64,000 bases of DNA from Choanephora cucurbitarum (GCA_025331435.1 JAIWNI010000098.1:40234-104233); one strand, 5' to 3'. Counted from the first letter of the stretch, positions 1 to 11,412 are shown. Program-made: numbers and translations. The notes: generated by a model from the letters alone, not told the origin.

Positions 1-1062
1 ACCAAGACAGGTAATGATAATCTGACCTACAGTGTTGTACCAGAGAGTTTCGTAAGGAGTGGACTTGTTGGCAAAACCAATGGCAGACAAGATGGCAGAG
101 TTGTTGAGACCGAGACCATAGAAGGCAACATCAAGCAAGAACCAGGCAGAGGCAGTACCCAACAAGACCTTGAAGTTCTTCCATTGACCAAAGTAAGCTC
201 TGAATTCAGCCCAGTGATCACGCTTCTCTTCCACCTTGGTGTATTGTTTGGCGAGTTCAGAAGAGACAGTCTGTCCCTTGGCAGCAGCAGCAGCTTCAAC
301 ATCATGTTCAACATTAAGAGAGTAGCGAGGAGATTCAGGCATAGTGAAACGCAAGTAGATGGTAGCAACAGCAGGAACAGCACCCAAACCGATACAGAGA
401 CGCCAGACATAATCCAAGTTCATGACATCGGCAATAATAGCATTCTTGAAGATAGCCAAGAGAACCAGAGTGACAATGGCAGCAGCCAAATTACCGATAC
501 CTTGCATAGAGAAAATAAGAGCCATCATCATACCACGCTTACCAGCAGCGGACCATTCAGAAGTGATGGTAGCAGACATTGGGTAATCACCACCTACACC
601 AATACCTAGAATCAGACGCCAGAAACCAAGGAAACCGATAGCAGAGATACCACGAATGGCAGATGAAGCAGTAGCACAGTTGATAGTACCGAGAATGATG
701 ATCAACAATTCGAAACCATAGATCTTACGACCCAAGATATCACCCAAGAAACCAAACAAGAGCTGGCCAATGAAGGTACCAACAGAGGACATACCCTTCA
801 AGATACCTTCAACATCAGAGGGGATTTTGTTGTTGTTGTGGGCATAATAGACAAAACCAAGCATAGGAGTGACCAAGTTGATGATGAAGACATCGTATGA
901 ATCTGTAAAGAAACCAGCACCGGATGTAAGAATGGTACGGGCAGTAAACCAATTCCATCCACCAGCAGCACCAGTGGTGTCATCTAACTTTTCAAGTGAA
1001 TGAAGTTTCTGTTCAGCAGCAGCCATACGGTCTTGCTCATGTTGAGAAACAATATCTGCCAT
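1..1062 (-). CDS. PHO84: PHO84-type inorganic phosphate transporter (MFS), 5' part
   Basis: Plasma-membrane phosphate:H+ symporter of the major facilitator superfamily. The reverse strand reads open from the ATG at 1062 to the window edge: 354 codons, no intron. Visible signatures are the family motif GVGGDYPMSATI in TM4, an amphipathic N-terminus followed by GWNWFTARTILTSGAGFFTD, the PESPRY motif after TM6, and a hydrophilic central loop (KYTKVEEKRDHWAEF). Fungal PHO84 proteins are usually about 520-590 residues, so roughly the last third lies outside the window. The start is chosen because it is the first ATG after an A/T-rich leader and gives the usual N-terminal length. In yeast this family is induced by phosphate starvation through Pho4; no CACGTG site was seen in the upstream kilobase. 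The family call is sure; the symbol is by similarity of motifs only. Confidence 0.93.
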   Translation of the reverse strand, partial: MADIVSQHEQDRMAAAEQKLHSLEKLDDTTGAAGGWNWFTARTILTSGAGFFTDSYDVFIINLVTPMLGFVYYAHNNNKIPSDVEGILKGMSSVGTFIGQLLFGFLGDILGRKIYGFELLIIILGTINCATASSAIRGISAIGFLGFWRLILGIGVGGDYPMSATITSEWSAAGKRGMMMALIFSMQGIGNLAAAIVTLVLLAIFKNAIIADVMNLDYVWRLCIGLGAVPAVATIYLRFTMPESPRYSLNVEHDVEAAAAAKGQTVSSELAKQYTKVEEKRDHWAEFRAYFGQWKNFKVLLGTASAWFLLDVAFYGLGLNNSAILSAIGFANKSTPYETLWYNTVGQIIITCLG

Positions 1063-3667
1063 GATAAGAAATAAAAGTAAAGTGAATAAATTAAAAAAAA
1101 AAAGAAAGGGAGAAAAGAAGGGTCAATTTATATGGAATGTCTTGTCAAGTGAGGTCGTGTGAGTCTCATTCATTGGTAATTGATCGATTTCACGCTTATT
1201 GATTCCAAGGTTTCTGAAAATGAATGGCCAATCAGAACCAATCGTGGGTCTCGCGTGGACTATATTATTTTAACACAAAGGTAGATATGATTGGACAGAA
1301 AGGTTAATCCAGTTTGAATTTTATTTTCTTTACCTTTTCAAGTAGATCCCTAGACTAACTTGATTCAAACGTGTAAATCAAGGAAAATACGATTGGCTTA
1401 TTGACCTTTTTTGCCTATTTCTCTTTGACTATCTTCTCCCCTTTTTTTTTATGAGATAAGGCAAATTTGTATAAATTTATACATTTTCACCACTCAACAT
1501 CCTCCTTCCTTTTTTTTTGGTTCTATAGAGTAAGTGGTGCTTGTTTTACTGGATTCAATCTGCGCCTATCATTCTTTTGGGTAAGATGGATGTCTGTGCA
1601 TTTTCTTTCTCATCGTTCACTATGTAACATTGTTTAAATTCATTGTTTGTAGAAAGGTTAGTCTATGTAATCTAAAGAATGTATAGTTTTCTTTATCCTC
1701 TTTCTCTCTCTCTTTTTACAGAAAATGAAGTCCATCGCGAATGACCCATAAAAGGAAATAAAAGTCAAATTCTTTTTGTTCTTTTTTGTTGACTACAAAT
1801 CAAAGTTTGTCTTTGTGATCAACCAATCCTAGGTGAGGAATCCCGCAGCCGTTACTTGAAATCCCATTTGATTGGATCACAGCTGGTAATCAAGTTGTTG
1901 TATTTACAGAGAACATACACTAGACATCACGTTGCCTTGTGGTCATCTTTAAGAAACTGTTTGTTTGAGAAACCTGGACCGAGGTTCCTAAATGTGGTAA
2001 AAAAAAAACCTGTTCAGTCATTGGCTATTTTAATCAACGTTGTACATTGAATAAGTACACTGTCAATGAAATTACTGACATCTTGTGTGAAATTGACATT
2101 TTTATTGGGTAAAGTCCTTTTTTTTTTATAAATGTCCAGCATCTTTTTAGAATACAGTAACCCAATCAGACGAAAGAGTTGTCTAGATGCACAGACAATG
2201 AGTATATTATGCAAATCATTGAAGGGTGTCTATTTCCTCGAGTCTTTAGAAGTGTGGCTACTTAATTTAGGCTATTTACCAAATTTTGAGGGAGATTCAA
2301 ATGCTGTAATTGACATATCTGAGAGCATGAAAAGACTTCTTTAAATTGCTTAATACCAAGTGTGAATGGGTATGATCTTCTGAATAGACATTGTTGGCCC
2401 CTTCATTAAGATACAATAGCTCTACATTCTTTAATTTTCATTTTCTTAATCTGTATAGAAGTTGAGAATTTCATTTATTAAATAGGTTTATTTGGCAGTA
2501 ATAGCTCTAACCCCCCTTATTTAGTTTCTAACAAAAAGACTGTGTTTATCAGTCCAAAAAAAAAGATATATGATGATCAATCTACTGATAGGATGTCTTC
2601 AAGCATCTTTTTTTCTGGCTGTTGTTTCTCTACTCTCATTTGCTCACATTTTATCGATTTGTTTGAATGAGAGCTCAAGTAAGCTCTGTTTGCAGGAAGA
2701 AGGTTGCTGTTAGACTTCTTGAGCCTCTCTCGATTGAATTTCACCAATAGATTGAACATACAAATGCATCTGTTTTTTTTTTCATATAGCCTCTTGGGTA
2801 GGATTGAGGGGGGTGGAAAAAGTATGTCAGAGTTTAGATGATAACTGTAGCATTTGTATGTAGTCAGGGCTATCAAACCAAAAAAAAAAAAGAACATATC
2901 AGCTGTCTTTGTTCTCTTACGGCGGCCATAATGAGTCCATTCATTGCCTGTCTTGTGCAAATCAATGCCATAAGTCATTTTTGACTTTATCTGAGGTTAT
3001 TTTCAAATTCTTTTGACATCATCCGAGAGCATACTTTTACTTTGGGTAACTAGCATATATCAAGTATGCTGCTGCTCTAGAATCACAGTAGCCATCGTTC
3101 TTTAGGTTATAGTTCGATACAACATTGTCTTGATTAATATCAGCAAAAAAGAAAGAGAAAGAAAAATCTAGTTGGTTGAATCTTTCTGTACGAGTAACTC
3201 GTCTTTTTATTTAGGGAACATACAGATCTTACTTGTTACTTCAGAGACTTTCCTCTTTCTTTTCTTCCTTGACTTTTCTTTTATATATAAGTTTTTCTGT
3301 CTCAAAGGCTTTCCTAAGCTTAGTGGAAGCAATGTCTTTGGGTAATGCAGAAAGGCACTGAATTCTTGCAGGTCCTCTTTATATCTTGACCTTGGTTGCT
3401 TCTGTAAAAGTCGACTTTGGTATCTTGAAGCATACCAAATCTGTCGTCGAAATAAAGAAAAAAAAAGCCAAGGAAACTCTCAGCTGTATTTATCAATCGA
3501 ATTCTTTCCACATAATCATCCTCAGCATCATGAAGAACGCCTTCCAAAGCAACAACATACTGCATTTAATCCCTATATAAAGCTTGTCAACACATCAACG
3601 GCTTCTTTTTTTAGGTTGCTGACTATCCGCTATCCGCAAGGTATGCCAAATAACTTTATTCTATGTA
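1063..3667. other. Intergenic region, no recognised gene
   Basis: AT-rich DNA with poly-T and poly-A runs. The first several hundred bases are the promoter side of the phosphate transporter. Short open frames occur on both strands, the longest being 133 codons at 2577-2978 minus, but they contain homopolymer-coded stretches and show no domain. A segment near 1830-2050 has a slightly coding-like look, but I could not assign it. Confidence 0.5.
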
Positions 3668-5290
3668 AGAGAAAAATAATATCACCATCAAGAACAAGCG
3701 CGTCAGTAATCAAGTCAAGGCACAAGCTGTTCATCTGGTTGATATAGACCCAATGAATAGCGCTAGAGTAGTCGCTCTAGACTTGAGTCTCGAGCCCAGA
3801 AGCTTACTACGGTGATATGACGCCTGGAAGAAAGACAGGATCCAGACTCTTTGTTCAAAACTACTAACCAACCAAGAACTGTCGAAGCACAAGGCGAATT
3901 GGCAGAAACAACAAAGCATGCTGTGACAGAGCATTGCTGCACACAGCCAACTGCCACAGCTAGCCAGCTACCTGTTCGATTGACTAGTGCTTTTGAGGGC
4001 TAATCGCTTTTCGACACCTCAACTGCATTGCTATCTGAGCGATCTTTGGATTATGAGTCTGAAGCAAGTACAACTGAAGCCTTTAGAACGAAACAGACCA
4101 GAAGGGATTCAGGCAAGAAAGAGATGGGTGGAGGAGAGAAAGCACATGGACTTACATTACATGAGCAATTGCGTCTTCATTGATGAGGCAGGACTCAATG
4201 CAAATCTGAGAAGAACGCATGGATGAGCTCTGAAGAGAGAGCCAGCTACTGTTAAGGCAGTTACAGCAAGAGCAAAATCCATCTTGATCTTGGGTGCTAT
4301 ATCAAGCAAAGGCCTGATCAAGGTTTGTTTTGAGAAAGCCTGATTCCTCCTTCAAGAAAAGAAGATAGATGAGAAGAGGAAGAAGAAAGAGAAGAAGAAA
4401 GAGAAGAAGAAAGAGAAGAAGAAAGAGAAGAAGAAAGAGAAGAAGAAAGAGAAGAAGAAAGAGAAGAAGAAAGAGAAGAAGAAAGAGAAGAAGAAAGAGA
4501 AGAAGAAAGAGAAGAAGAAAGAGAAGAAGAAGAAGAAAAAAAAACAAAAGCTAGCAGGACAAGCTAAAGTGTAAACAAAAGACACTTTAACCAACCAATT
4601 AACTGAGATCTACTGACGATATTCCTGAGGAGATGGACAGACATCCTGAAATGAAGGGCTACTACTTGTTGATGGTCAATGCTCCCGTCCACGCATCTAA
4701 CTTGATCAGGTTTGCTATAGAGTCTCATGGACATAAATGTATCTATCTGCCACCTTACTCTCCTGAACTCAGTCCAGTTGAACAGTCTTGGTCGGTTGTC
4801 AAGAACAGTGCTAAAAGGAGGCTTGTTCTCAAGAAAGATACATTTGCTGCTAAGACGAGTGAAGCTTGCGACAATGTACTACCACCATCTCTCGAAGGCT
4901 TCGTTCCTTATTCTGTGAGGCGTTTCGATGACTGTTTGAATTGCCTTTCTCTATCTAACAAAGATGCGATGCGATGCGATGCGATGTGATGTGATGCGAA
5001 GCGATACCTTTGTTCAGAAAGAGCGACATCATTTTGAGAAAAGGCGCACTATGATGATATATGTATATATGTATGTATATATGTATGTATATATGTATGT
5101 ATATACACAAAAGAAGGGAAAGAGGCGGGGAGAAGGAGGGAAAAAGATAGAACAGAGAGGAGATAGAGAAAGAGAGAGTGGTGTCGCAATCACTGTCCGA
5201 GCATACGTTTACTCATGCGTTGTTCTCAAAAGTTGTTCTCAAAAGTTGTTCTCAAAAGTTGCTTGAAAATAAAGTATAAATGAAGTATAA
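3668..5290 (+). mobile_element. Tc1/mariner-like transposon, decayed copy A (left arm of inverted pair)
   Basis: Degenerate DDE transposase on the plus strand. Conserved blocks are readable: CVFIDEAGLN (first acidic residue), GYYLLMVNAPVH (second block), and LPPYSPELSPVEQSW (third block with the Glu). Several in-frame stops interrupt it, including a TGA just after RTHG near 4225 where a Trp is expected. In the second block the usual DNAPxH reads VNAPVH, so the catalytic Asp is lost. Between blocks one and two lies a 15-bp purine microsatellite. The 3' part carries GATGC, TATG and 15-bp TTCTCAAAAGTTGTT repeats. It is a near-identical inverted copy of 7787-9462 with the same stop and the same D-to-V change. 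No terminal inverted repeats or target duplication were identified, and the left end is 5'-truncated relative to the other copy. Confidence 0.85.
4370..4540 (+). repeat. 15-bp purine microsatellite inside transposon copy A
   Basis: About eleven tandem units of AGAAGAAGAAAGAGA. The pure A/G strand reads as Lys/Arg/Glu repeats in all frames. The matching tract in the other transposon copy is about 100 bp longer. Confidence 0.9.
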
Positions 5291-6226
5291 ATAAAGTATA
5301 AATAAAATGTAACTAAAACAAAACAAAAGGATCAGCTAGATCTCATCAAGTTTCTGGATATCTCTTTATTGCTTTGAGTGGCAACAGCCAATTCGAATCA
5401 CAAAATGTTGTGTAATCTCATTAGAACTGGAGGTGAACCATTCTGAATGTATCTCTAGGTAGCAGAGGATAGATTATTGTCCAAAGAATCCATGAGATAA
5501 GACGCTGTTTGCAACAACGCATGAAAATAGCAACAATGCCACTCGTCTACTTGGGCTACATATAGCTTATTCGGCCCAAAAATGTGATGGCATTTTGTAA
5601 AGAAACTGGTTGCTAACTTCTTGCTCTAAATATCCGGACAACATGGTCTTATTTCAAGAAAAAAAAAAGAAACGATACAAAGTATGAAAATAACCTTTGC
5701 TGGCAATAAAGAAATTCAGAAAAAGTGCTGATCTTCTATGACTTGTAGTGTATTGCACAATAAGCCCTTCAAGGTCTTTGAATAGCCGTATTTTACTTTT
5801 TCAGCATCCTACTTGCCGATAAAGACTTTGTCCGTAAAGACATAGGTCTATTCTATCGGCTGTCGAAACAAATGAAGTTGGCGTATGGCTACAAGACAAA
5901 AGGCAAGTTTGAAAAAAAAAAACACATATACAGAGCAGAGCAAGAGGTGACAGGCCCTTATATCCTGGCCAAATGCTGTATATATACGCGAACCCTCAAC
6001 GTTAAGTGTGTTTAAACACCTTCTGCCAAGGCATTCAAAAATAAATATATTGTAAAATATACATTTATTGATTCCAAAAAGAAATAGGTCACTATTGGAC
6101 TGAAATTATCTCTTTTATTCTTTTCCGTTTCTAACCAATATAAAGTCTGTCAATCCGGCCTATTTTAAAGGAGGGGGGGGGGGTGTAACGCGTCAAAACT
6201 ATATTAGGGCAAAGTCAAGCAATAGC
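5291..6226. other. Spacer between inverted transposon arms, no gene
   Basis: AT-rich sequence without a recognisable coding region. It contains an 11-base G run at 6173-6183, just downstream of the 3' end of the LINE remnant that reads on the minus strand. Confidence 0.5.
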
Positions 6227-7165
6227 CTATGCGAGAAGAGAATGACGCCTGAGCGTAAGTGAACAAAGACCGAGAATATCATTGGCAATACGTTCTTGTT
6301 CAAGGCTGGTAGAGTGTATCAAGGTGCTCCAATAAGCAGTTTCAGAGTGTCTTGAAAATTTGAGAGGGAGCAAAGTATACGGGAGGGTAGAAACAAGCAA
6401 GAAGCTTGGCCCATATGACCCATTTGAGTGAACAATGGAGAACAAAATGAAGAAAGGAGTCTGCTTGCAAAAGGCATAGGCGACAGTAATCAGATGGAGC
6501 TCTTCCAATGGCTGATAGAGCCATTGCTGTCCAGAGTTTCCTACAAAATAGTCATTTCCAAAGGTCTTTTGCTGGTGAATCCATGGAGACTGACCAGAGT
6601 AGACGAAGTCGAGAAGCTGCAATGGGTTAGGATGCGGCGCTTGGCACCATCAAACTGATGTATAGTATGTCCACAAGAAGAGAAGCGTATCCGGAGAGGA
6701 TGAGAGGTCACTTGACATTCGAGAGAGACGGGATAAAAATCCCCTTCATCGATATCAATGTCATGCAGAACATATTGCCAAAAGAAGGGTAATAGTTGGA
6801 CTCGCCTACGACGCAGGATATCTAGAAACAGGATATGGCACAGTCGATGGAAGTCAGAATACTTGGATTGTAACCGTACTCTGAGGCGATGCTGTGACGG
6901 ATCTACAATAAAGAAAGCTTCCGCTAGTGATGTAGGGTGTCGATCTAGCCGAAAATTTTGTAGGATGTTCTAAAGCGGTCTGTGTAAAGGCAGTTTCAAA
7001 AGCAACGAGATACGTAAGAATGAAAGAACTCCAATGAAGTCAGGCATAGAGAATTGCTGGAAGGACTGATGTATGTGAGCAAAGAGGACGAGAGCGCAAG
7101 GGTGGTTGGAACAAGGCCAAGGAAGGTATACTAGGGATGGGAGTAAAGAACACTAAGTGATGCCT
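6227..7165 (-). pseudogene. Non-LTR (LINE) retrotransposon ORF2 3' remnant
   Basis: On the minus strand, fragments in different frames resemble the C-terminal tail of a LINE reverse transcriptase protein. The best piece (6342-6524) reads DYCRLCLLQADSFLHFVLHC followed by SLKWVIW, the CxxC...H...C zinc ribbon (zf-RVT type) that follows the RT domain in many LINEs. Flanking frames (RRILTHCSF and SPWIHQQKTF, 6540-6640) continue the same protein after frameshifts. No RT catalytic block survives. It lies between the two inverted transposon copies and in the same orientation as the zinc-knuckle remnant at 7471-7707, so both probably come from one element. The family assignment rests on this short motif and is moderate. 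Confidence 0.55.
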
Positions 7166-7470
7166 TAAGGCTAGACACGATGCCCACTTTGGATGCTCGA
7201 AAGGGTCGGCTGCATTGGAAGAGCGTATTTAGACGATCATTTTGCTCAGGATGTCTTCTTTGAAATCCTTGAAAGTATAAAATATCAAACTTTTGAAGTC
7301 GAAGACAACAGATGTATTCTTTCTATAAAGGAGTGGAACGGGCTTTCATTAAGCTGTTTGCATTTAGTGAGGCATAATGTAACATAATTTCTTTCATAAT
7401 ATCTAGAGGAGAAGACTTATTGGCGAGAGGCACTACTATGCCTCTGGTTAGTAATACTTTCTGAATTCTT

Positions 7471-7707
7471 CTACAGCAGAACTAACTCTTTGGTGAGTTG
7501 ATATAAAGTTTCACATGCCTCCTCCAAAGGAGAGGATGTTATAGGGAGTTGCTCAAACGTTTTGCGCTTTCTGCATTGGGTGGTAACGTTCTGCTGAGGA
7601 CATTCGAAAGAGCGATAGCCTAGTTGATTGCAAGAATAGCAGATGATTCGGGCTTTCGATTTTTTACCTTCAACTTTGGTATGACAGTAACGGCACCAAG
7701 TTGACAT
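7471..7707 (-). pseudogene. LINE ORF1 / gag-like zinc-knuckle remnant
   Basis: A 78-codon frame with MSTWCRYCHTK followed by ARIICYSCNQLGYRSFECPQ. The second part fits a CCHC zinc knuckle (C-x2-C-x4-H-x4-C) except that the His is Tyr. The first CxxC is the start of a second, degenerate knuckle. Such paired knuckles end the gag-like ORF1 of many fungal LINEs. It sits directly upstream, on the same strand, of the zf-RVT remnant. The upstream part of the ORF is missing, because copy B of the inverted transposon begins about 80 bp away. Confidence 0.55.
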
Positions 7708-7786
7708 ACTGATATAAGAAAACTAAACATAAGCAAGTGACATCACGTGATAGTGATTTATTTAATTCGATTTTTCAGTATCATCT

Positions 7787-9650
7787 ATACTTCATTTATA
7801 CTTTATTTTCAAGCAACTTTTGAGAACAACTTTTGAGAACAACGCATGAGTAAACGTATGCTCGGACAGTGATTGCGACACCACTCTCTCTTTCTCTATC
7901 TCCTCTCTGTTCTATCTTTTTCCCTCCTTCTCCCCGCCTCTTTCCCTTCTTTTGTGTATATACATACATATATACATACATATATACATATATCATCATA
8001 GTGCGCCTTTTCTCAAAATGATGTCGCTCTTTCTGAACAAAGGTATCGCTTCGCATCACATCACATCGCATCGCATCGCATCTTTGTTAGATAGAGAAAG
8101 GCAATTCAAACAGTCATCGAAACGCCTCACAGAATAAGGAACGAAGCCTTCGAGAGATGGTGGTAGTACATTGTCGCAAGCTTCACTCGTCTTAGCAGCA
8201 AATGTATCTTTCTTGAGAACAAGCCTCCTTTTAGCACTGTTCTTGACAACCGACCAAGACTGTTCAACTGGACTGAGTTCAGGAGAGTAAGGTGGCAGAT
8301 AGATACATTTATGTCCATGAGACTCTATAGCAAACCTGATCAAGTTAGATGCGTGGACGGGAGCATTGACCATCAACAAGTAGTAGCCCTTCATTTCAGG
8401 ATGTCTGTCCATCTCCTCAGGAATATCGTCAGTAGATCTCAGTTAATTGGTTGGTTAAAGTGTCTTTTGTTTACACTTTAGCTTGTCCTGCTAGCTTTTG
8501 TTTTTTTTTTCTTCTTCTTCTTCTCTTTCTTCTTCTCTTTCTTCTTCTCTTTCTTCTTCTCTTTCTTCTTCTCTTTCTTCTTCTCTTTCTTCTTCTCTTT
8601 CTTCTTCTCTTTCTTCTTCTCTTTCTTCTTCTCTTTCTTCTTCTCTTTCTTCTTCTCTTTCTTCTTCTCTTTCTTCTTCTCTTTCTTCTTCTCTTTCTTC
8701 TTCTCTTTCTTCTTCTCTTTCTTCTTCTCTTTCTTCTTCTCTTTCTTCTTCCTCTTCTCATCTATCTTCTTTTCTTGAAGGAGGAATCAGGCTTTCTCAA
8801 AACAAACCTTGATCAGGCCTTTGCTTGATATAGCACCCAAGATCAAGATGGATTTTGCTCTTGCTGTAACTGCCTTAACAGTAGCTGGCTCTCTCTTCAG
8901 AGCTCATCCATGCGTTCTTCTCAGATTTGCATTGAGTCCTGCCTCATCAATGAAGACGCAATTGCTCATGTAATGTAAGTCCATGTGCTTTCTCTCCTCC
9001 ACCCATCTCTTTCTTGCCTGAATCCCTTCTGGTCTGTTTCGTTCTAAAGGCTTCAGTTGTACTTGCTTCAGACTCATAATCCAAAGATCGCTCAGATAGC
9101 AATGCAGTTGAGGTGTCGAAAAGCGATTAGCCCTCAAAAGCACTAGTCAATCGAACAGGTAGCTGGCTAGCTGTGGCAGTTGGCTGTGTGCAGCAATGCT
9201 CTGTCACAGCATGCTTTGTTGTTTCTGCCAATTCGCCTTGTGCTTCGACAGTTCTTGGTTGGTTAGTAGTTTTGAACAAAGAGTCTGGATCCTGTCTTTC
9301 TTCCAGGCGTCATATCACCGTAGTAAGCTTCTGGGCTCGAGACTCAAGTCTAGAGCGACTACTCTAGCGCTATTCATTGGGTCTATATCAACCAGATGAA
9401 CAGCTTGTGCCTTGACTTGATTACTGACGCGCTTGTTCTTGATGATGATATTATTTTTCTTCTATTTAGATTCAGTTTTTTTTGTTTTGTTTTTGGTAGC
9501 CTTATGTTTCAAAAAGGTTGTATCTTGATCAAGTTCCATAATCACTCTCTTTCTCGCTTCCATATAAGCGCCATAGGATGCAAGCTCCTCAAGCTTGTAC
9601 AGATCTTCATCGCCAGTGTTATCCACTAGGCCTTTTCTGCTTTCATTCAT
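7787..9650 (-). mobile_element. Tc1/mariner-like transposon, decayed copy B (right arm of inverted pair)
   Basis: Inverted, near-identical copy of 3668-5290; the shared part is 7787-9462. It has the same CVFIDEAGLN, VNAPVH and LPPYSPELSPVEQSW blocks, the same premature TGA and the same loss of the second catalytic Asp. Differences seen by eye are mostly repeat-length changes: a longer 15-bp purine microsatellite, one 15-bp TTCTCAAAAGTTGTT unit fewer, and shorter TATG and GATGC tracts. Beyond 9462 this copy continues with a 62-codon frame (9462-9650) starting MNESRKGLVDNTGDEDLYKL, which looks like the transposase N-terminus and is absent from copy A. It is not functional as it stands. Confidence 0.82.
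8505..8755 (-). repeat. 15-bp microsatellite inside transposon copy B
   Basis: About seventeen tandem units of TCTTTCTTCTTCTCT on the plus strand. It is the expanded counterpart of the tract at 4370-4540. Confidence 0.9.
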
Positions 9651-10884
9651 GATATTTCCTTATCCTCGAAATAAAACAAATAGCTCATTGTAAGTGTACT
9701 TTAAGAGAGAGAAACGCGCGACTTCATTTTAAGAAAAGATGTATTTTGACTTTTGCGCTATTAGTAAACAGGACACTATGTTAGGTTAAAGAGCACCAGA
9801 TGGAATTCTAAGAAATGATCGGTGAGTTTATGCGGCTAACTTTAGAGGCAAATACCTTCAAATTATACATAACTTTACGTTTTCATTAAGCTTTGTTATG
9901 GATAATGTTACTAAATATGTTGATAGATAGAAGTAAAATAAAACTTGCAGATATTGCCGACTATTGGAGCTTATAGTAAGAACCAACTATACATAATTAT
10001 ACTTGCTTCATCTTAAATTGACAGATACTTGCAAATGAGAATTTGTTTTGTATGAACAGATATAAGATATGCCAAATAATTAGCTGAAGCATTGGTCAAC
10101 TTAAGCAGCTATAAATCAGAGCAATACTTTACATAAACATGTGGCATGTCTAAGATGCTTAAGCACGAAAGTCAAGGACTCCCCCTAAAGACCTTGGTTT
10201 TGCTACGAAATGTTTATGTAGGATTACCAAAAGAGTTTGCCACCTACTAAACAAATAGTGATTCACAAGCCAAACATTGCTGAATTAATCGTCGTCAGAA
10301 AAGGATGAATAACAGTGCATATCACTCCTTTATCTAACCAAGCTTAATCTTGCTGAGCAATTTCAAGTTGTTTGAAACAGCAAAGCCAAGCACCTGGCAC
10401 TTAGAAGATAGTCGATTTTGAAATGACTGAAGCAATATTATTGGGGATTTGCAATGTTTTTATTAATTGACATTTACTCAGGGCTTGTCAGTTTAATCTT
10501 ATCACTGGCAATGGATCGACTTTAATTCACTTTTTCTATGCAGCCCCTATTCAAAATCAAAGTTACACCGAGATTTCTCTGATCATAAGGCACTTTGAAT
10601 TACAAGAATCCTATTTGTTGTTTAGTGCTTTGATCTGTTACTTTCTTGGTTTTGGCTCAATAGTTGTATTTCATAAGAAAATAAATAAATGAGTTAGATG
10701 AAGAAGTTGAACTCAAATATGACACAGCTTTTCATGAGTCTTTGTTTCTTTTTTTATTCTTGTTGAAGATAAACATCATTTTGGTTTGCAGCAATGTTAC
10801 ATAAGCCACAGATTTTGTATATTTTTAGACAATTCTTTTTCTTCTCTTCGGGCTTTCGCTTTCTCTCTTTTTCTTTTGACAAAA
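9651..10884. other. Intergenic region, no recognised gene
   Basis: AT-rich with no long open frame and no motif I could name. The last 200 bp, pyrimidine-rich before the ATG at 10885, is the likely promoter and leader of the MerT-like gene. Confidence 0.5.
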
Positions 10885-11412
10885 ATGTTGAATAAACAGG
10901 ATTTACTACCAACTTTTACTGCTTTATTGTCTTCCTCATGTTGTGTAATCCAACTACTATTAAATGCGTTTTCTGTTTCATGTGCTGGCTTTTCAGTCTT
11001 GACACCATATCGATATCTGTTGACAACCTTGACTATCATCTTATTGAGTTATCAGCTTTACAAGAATAGGTTGTCACGCATTGTTCTGCTTGTGTCCATT
11101 GGCTTAATGGCAAGTTCTGACGTGGTGGCATGGTTCAATCGTTCTTCAGTTCAGATGGCAGCAGTAGCCCATATTAATTATAGAATTTCATTAGACGGTT
11201 TAGGATGCGAAGCATGTGCTAGTAGAATTAAAAACACGCTAAATTCAATAGAATGGATAGAAAATACATTTGTGTTTTTTAACAATCAAACTGCTATTGT
11301 TCTTGTACCGCAGGATAAGGACGGCAAAGATATACCAAACTCAATAATAAGCACAATCAAAGCTATAGACAATAAATACAGCGCAGAATTAATTGATGCC
11401 TGGGCCTCTTGA
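10885..11412 (+). CDS. MerT-like membrane protein fused to an HMA metal-binding domain
   Basis: Single exon, 175 aa. Residues 12-62 carry LLSSSCCVIQLLLNAFSVSC and, after it, LTPYRYLL. This matches bacterial mercuric transporter MerT: a Cys-Cys pair in TM1 (C19-C20), a short loop, then PYR before TM2. A third hydrophobic segment covers about 63-82. Residues 98-170 form a heavy-metal-associated domain with GLGCEACASRIKNTL (C108 and C111), the GMxCxxC metal site of MerP, Atx1 and P-type ATPase N-termini. The architecture therefore resembles MerT joined to MerP in one chain. Transport or handling of a soft metal (Hg, Cu, Cd) is inference. An in-frame upstream ATG at 10792 would add 31 residues; the ATG at 10885 is preferred because it follows a pyrimidine-rich leader and AAAA and gives a MerT-like N-terminus. 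No mer operon partners lie nearby. Confidence 0.75.
   Translation: MLNKQDLLPTFTALLSSSCCVIQLLLNAFSVSCAGFSVLTPYRYLLTTLTIILLSYQLYKNRLSRIVLLVSIGLMASSDVVAWFNRSSVQMAAVAHINYRISLDGLGCEACASRIKNTLNSIEWIENTFVFFNNQTAIVLVPQDKDGKDIPNSIISTIKAIDNKYSAELIDAWAS

Noticed and set aside
27..609. Open frames on both strands in the first 600 bases
   Set aside because: They are antisense or off-frame shadows of the phosphate transporter, whose own frame is open to the window edge.
2577..2978. 133-codon minus-strand frame
   Set aside because: Contains poly-Phe from A/T runs, no start context, no domain; taken as chance.
4302..4594. Leu/Phe-rich or Arg/Lys-rich proteins over the purine microsatellite
   Set aside because: Simple-sequence DNA is open in many frames; the real protein text is the transposase on either side.
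3668..9462. Composite transposon with the two Tc1-like copies as mobile ends
   Set aside because: No matching outer termini or target duplication could be found; copy A lacks the 5' part present in copy B.
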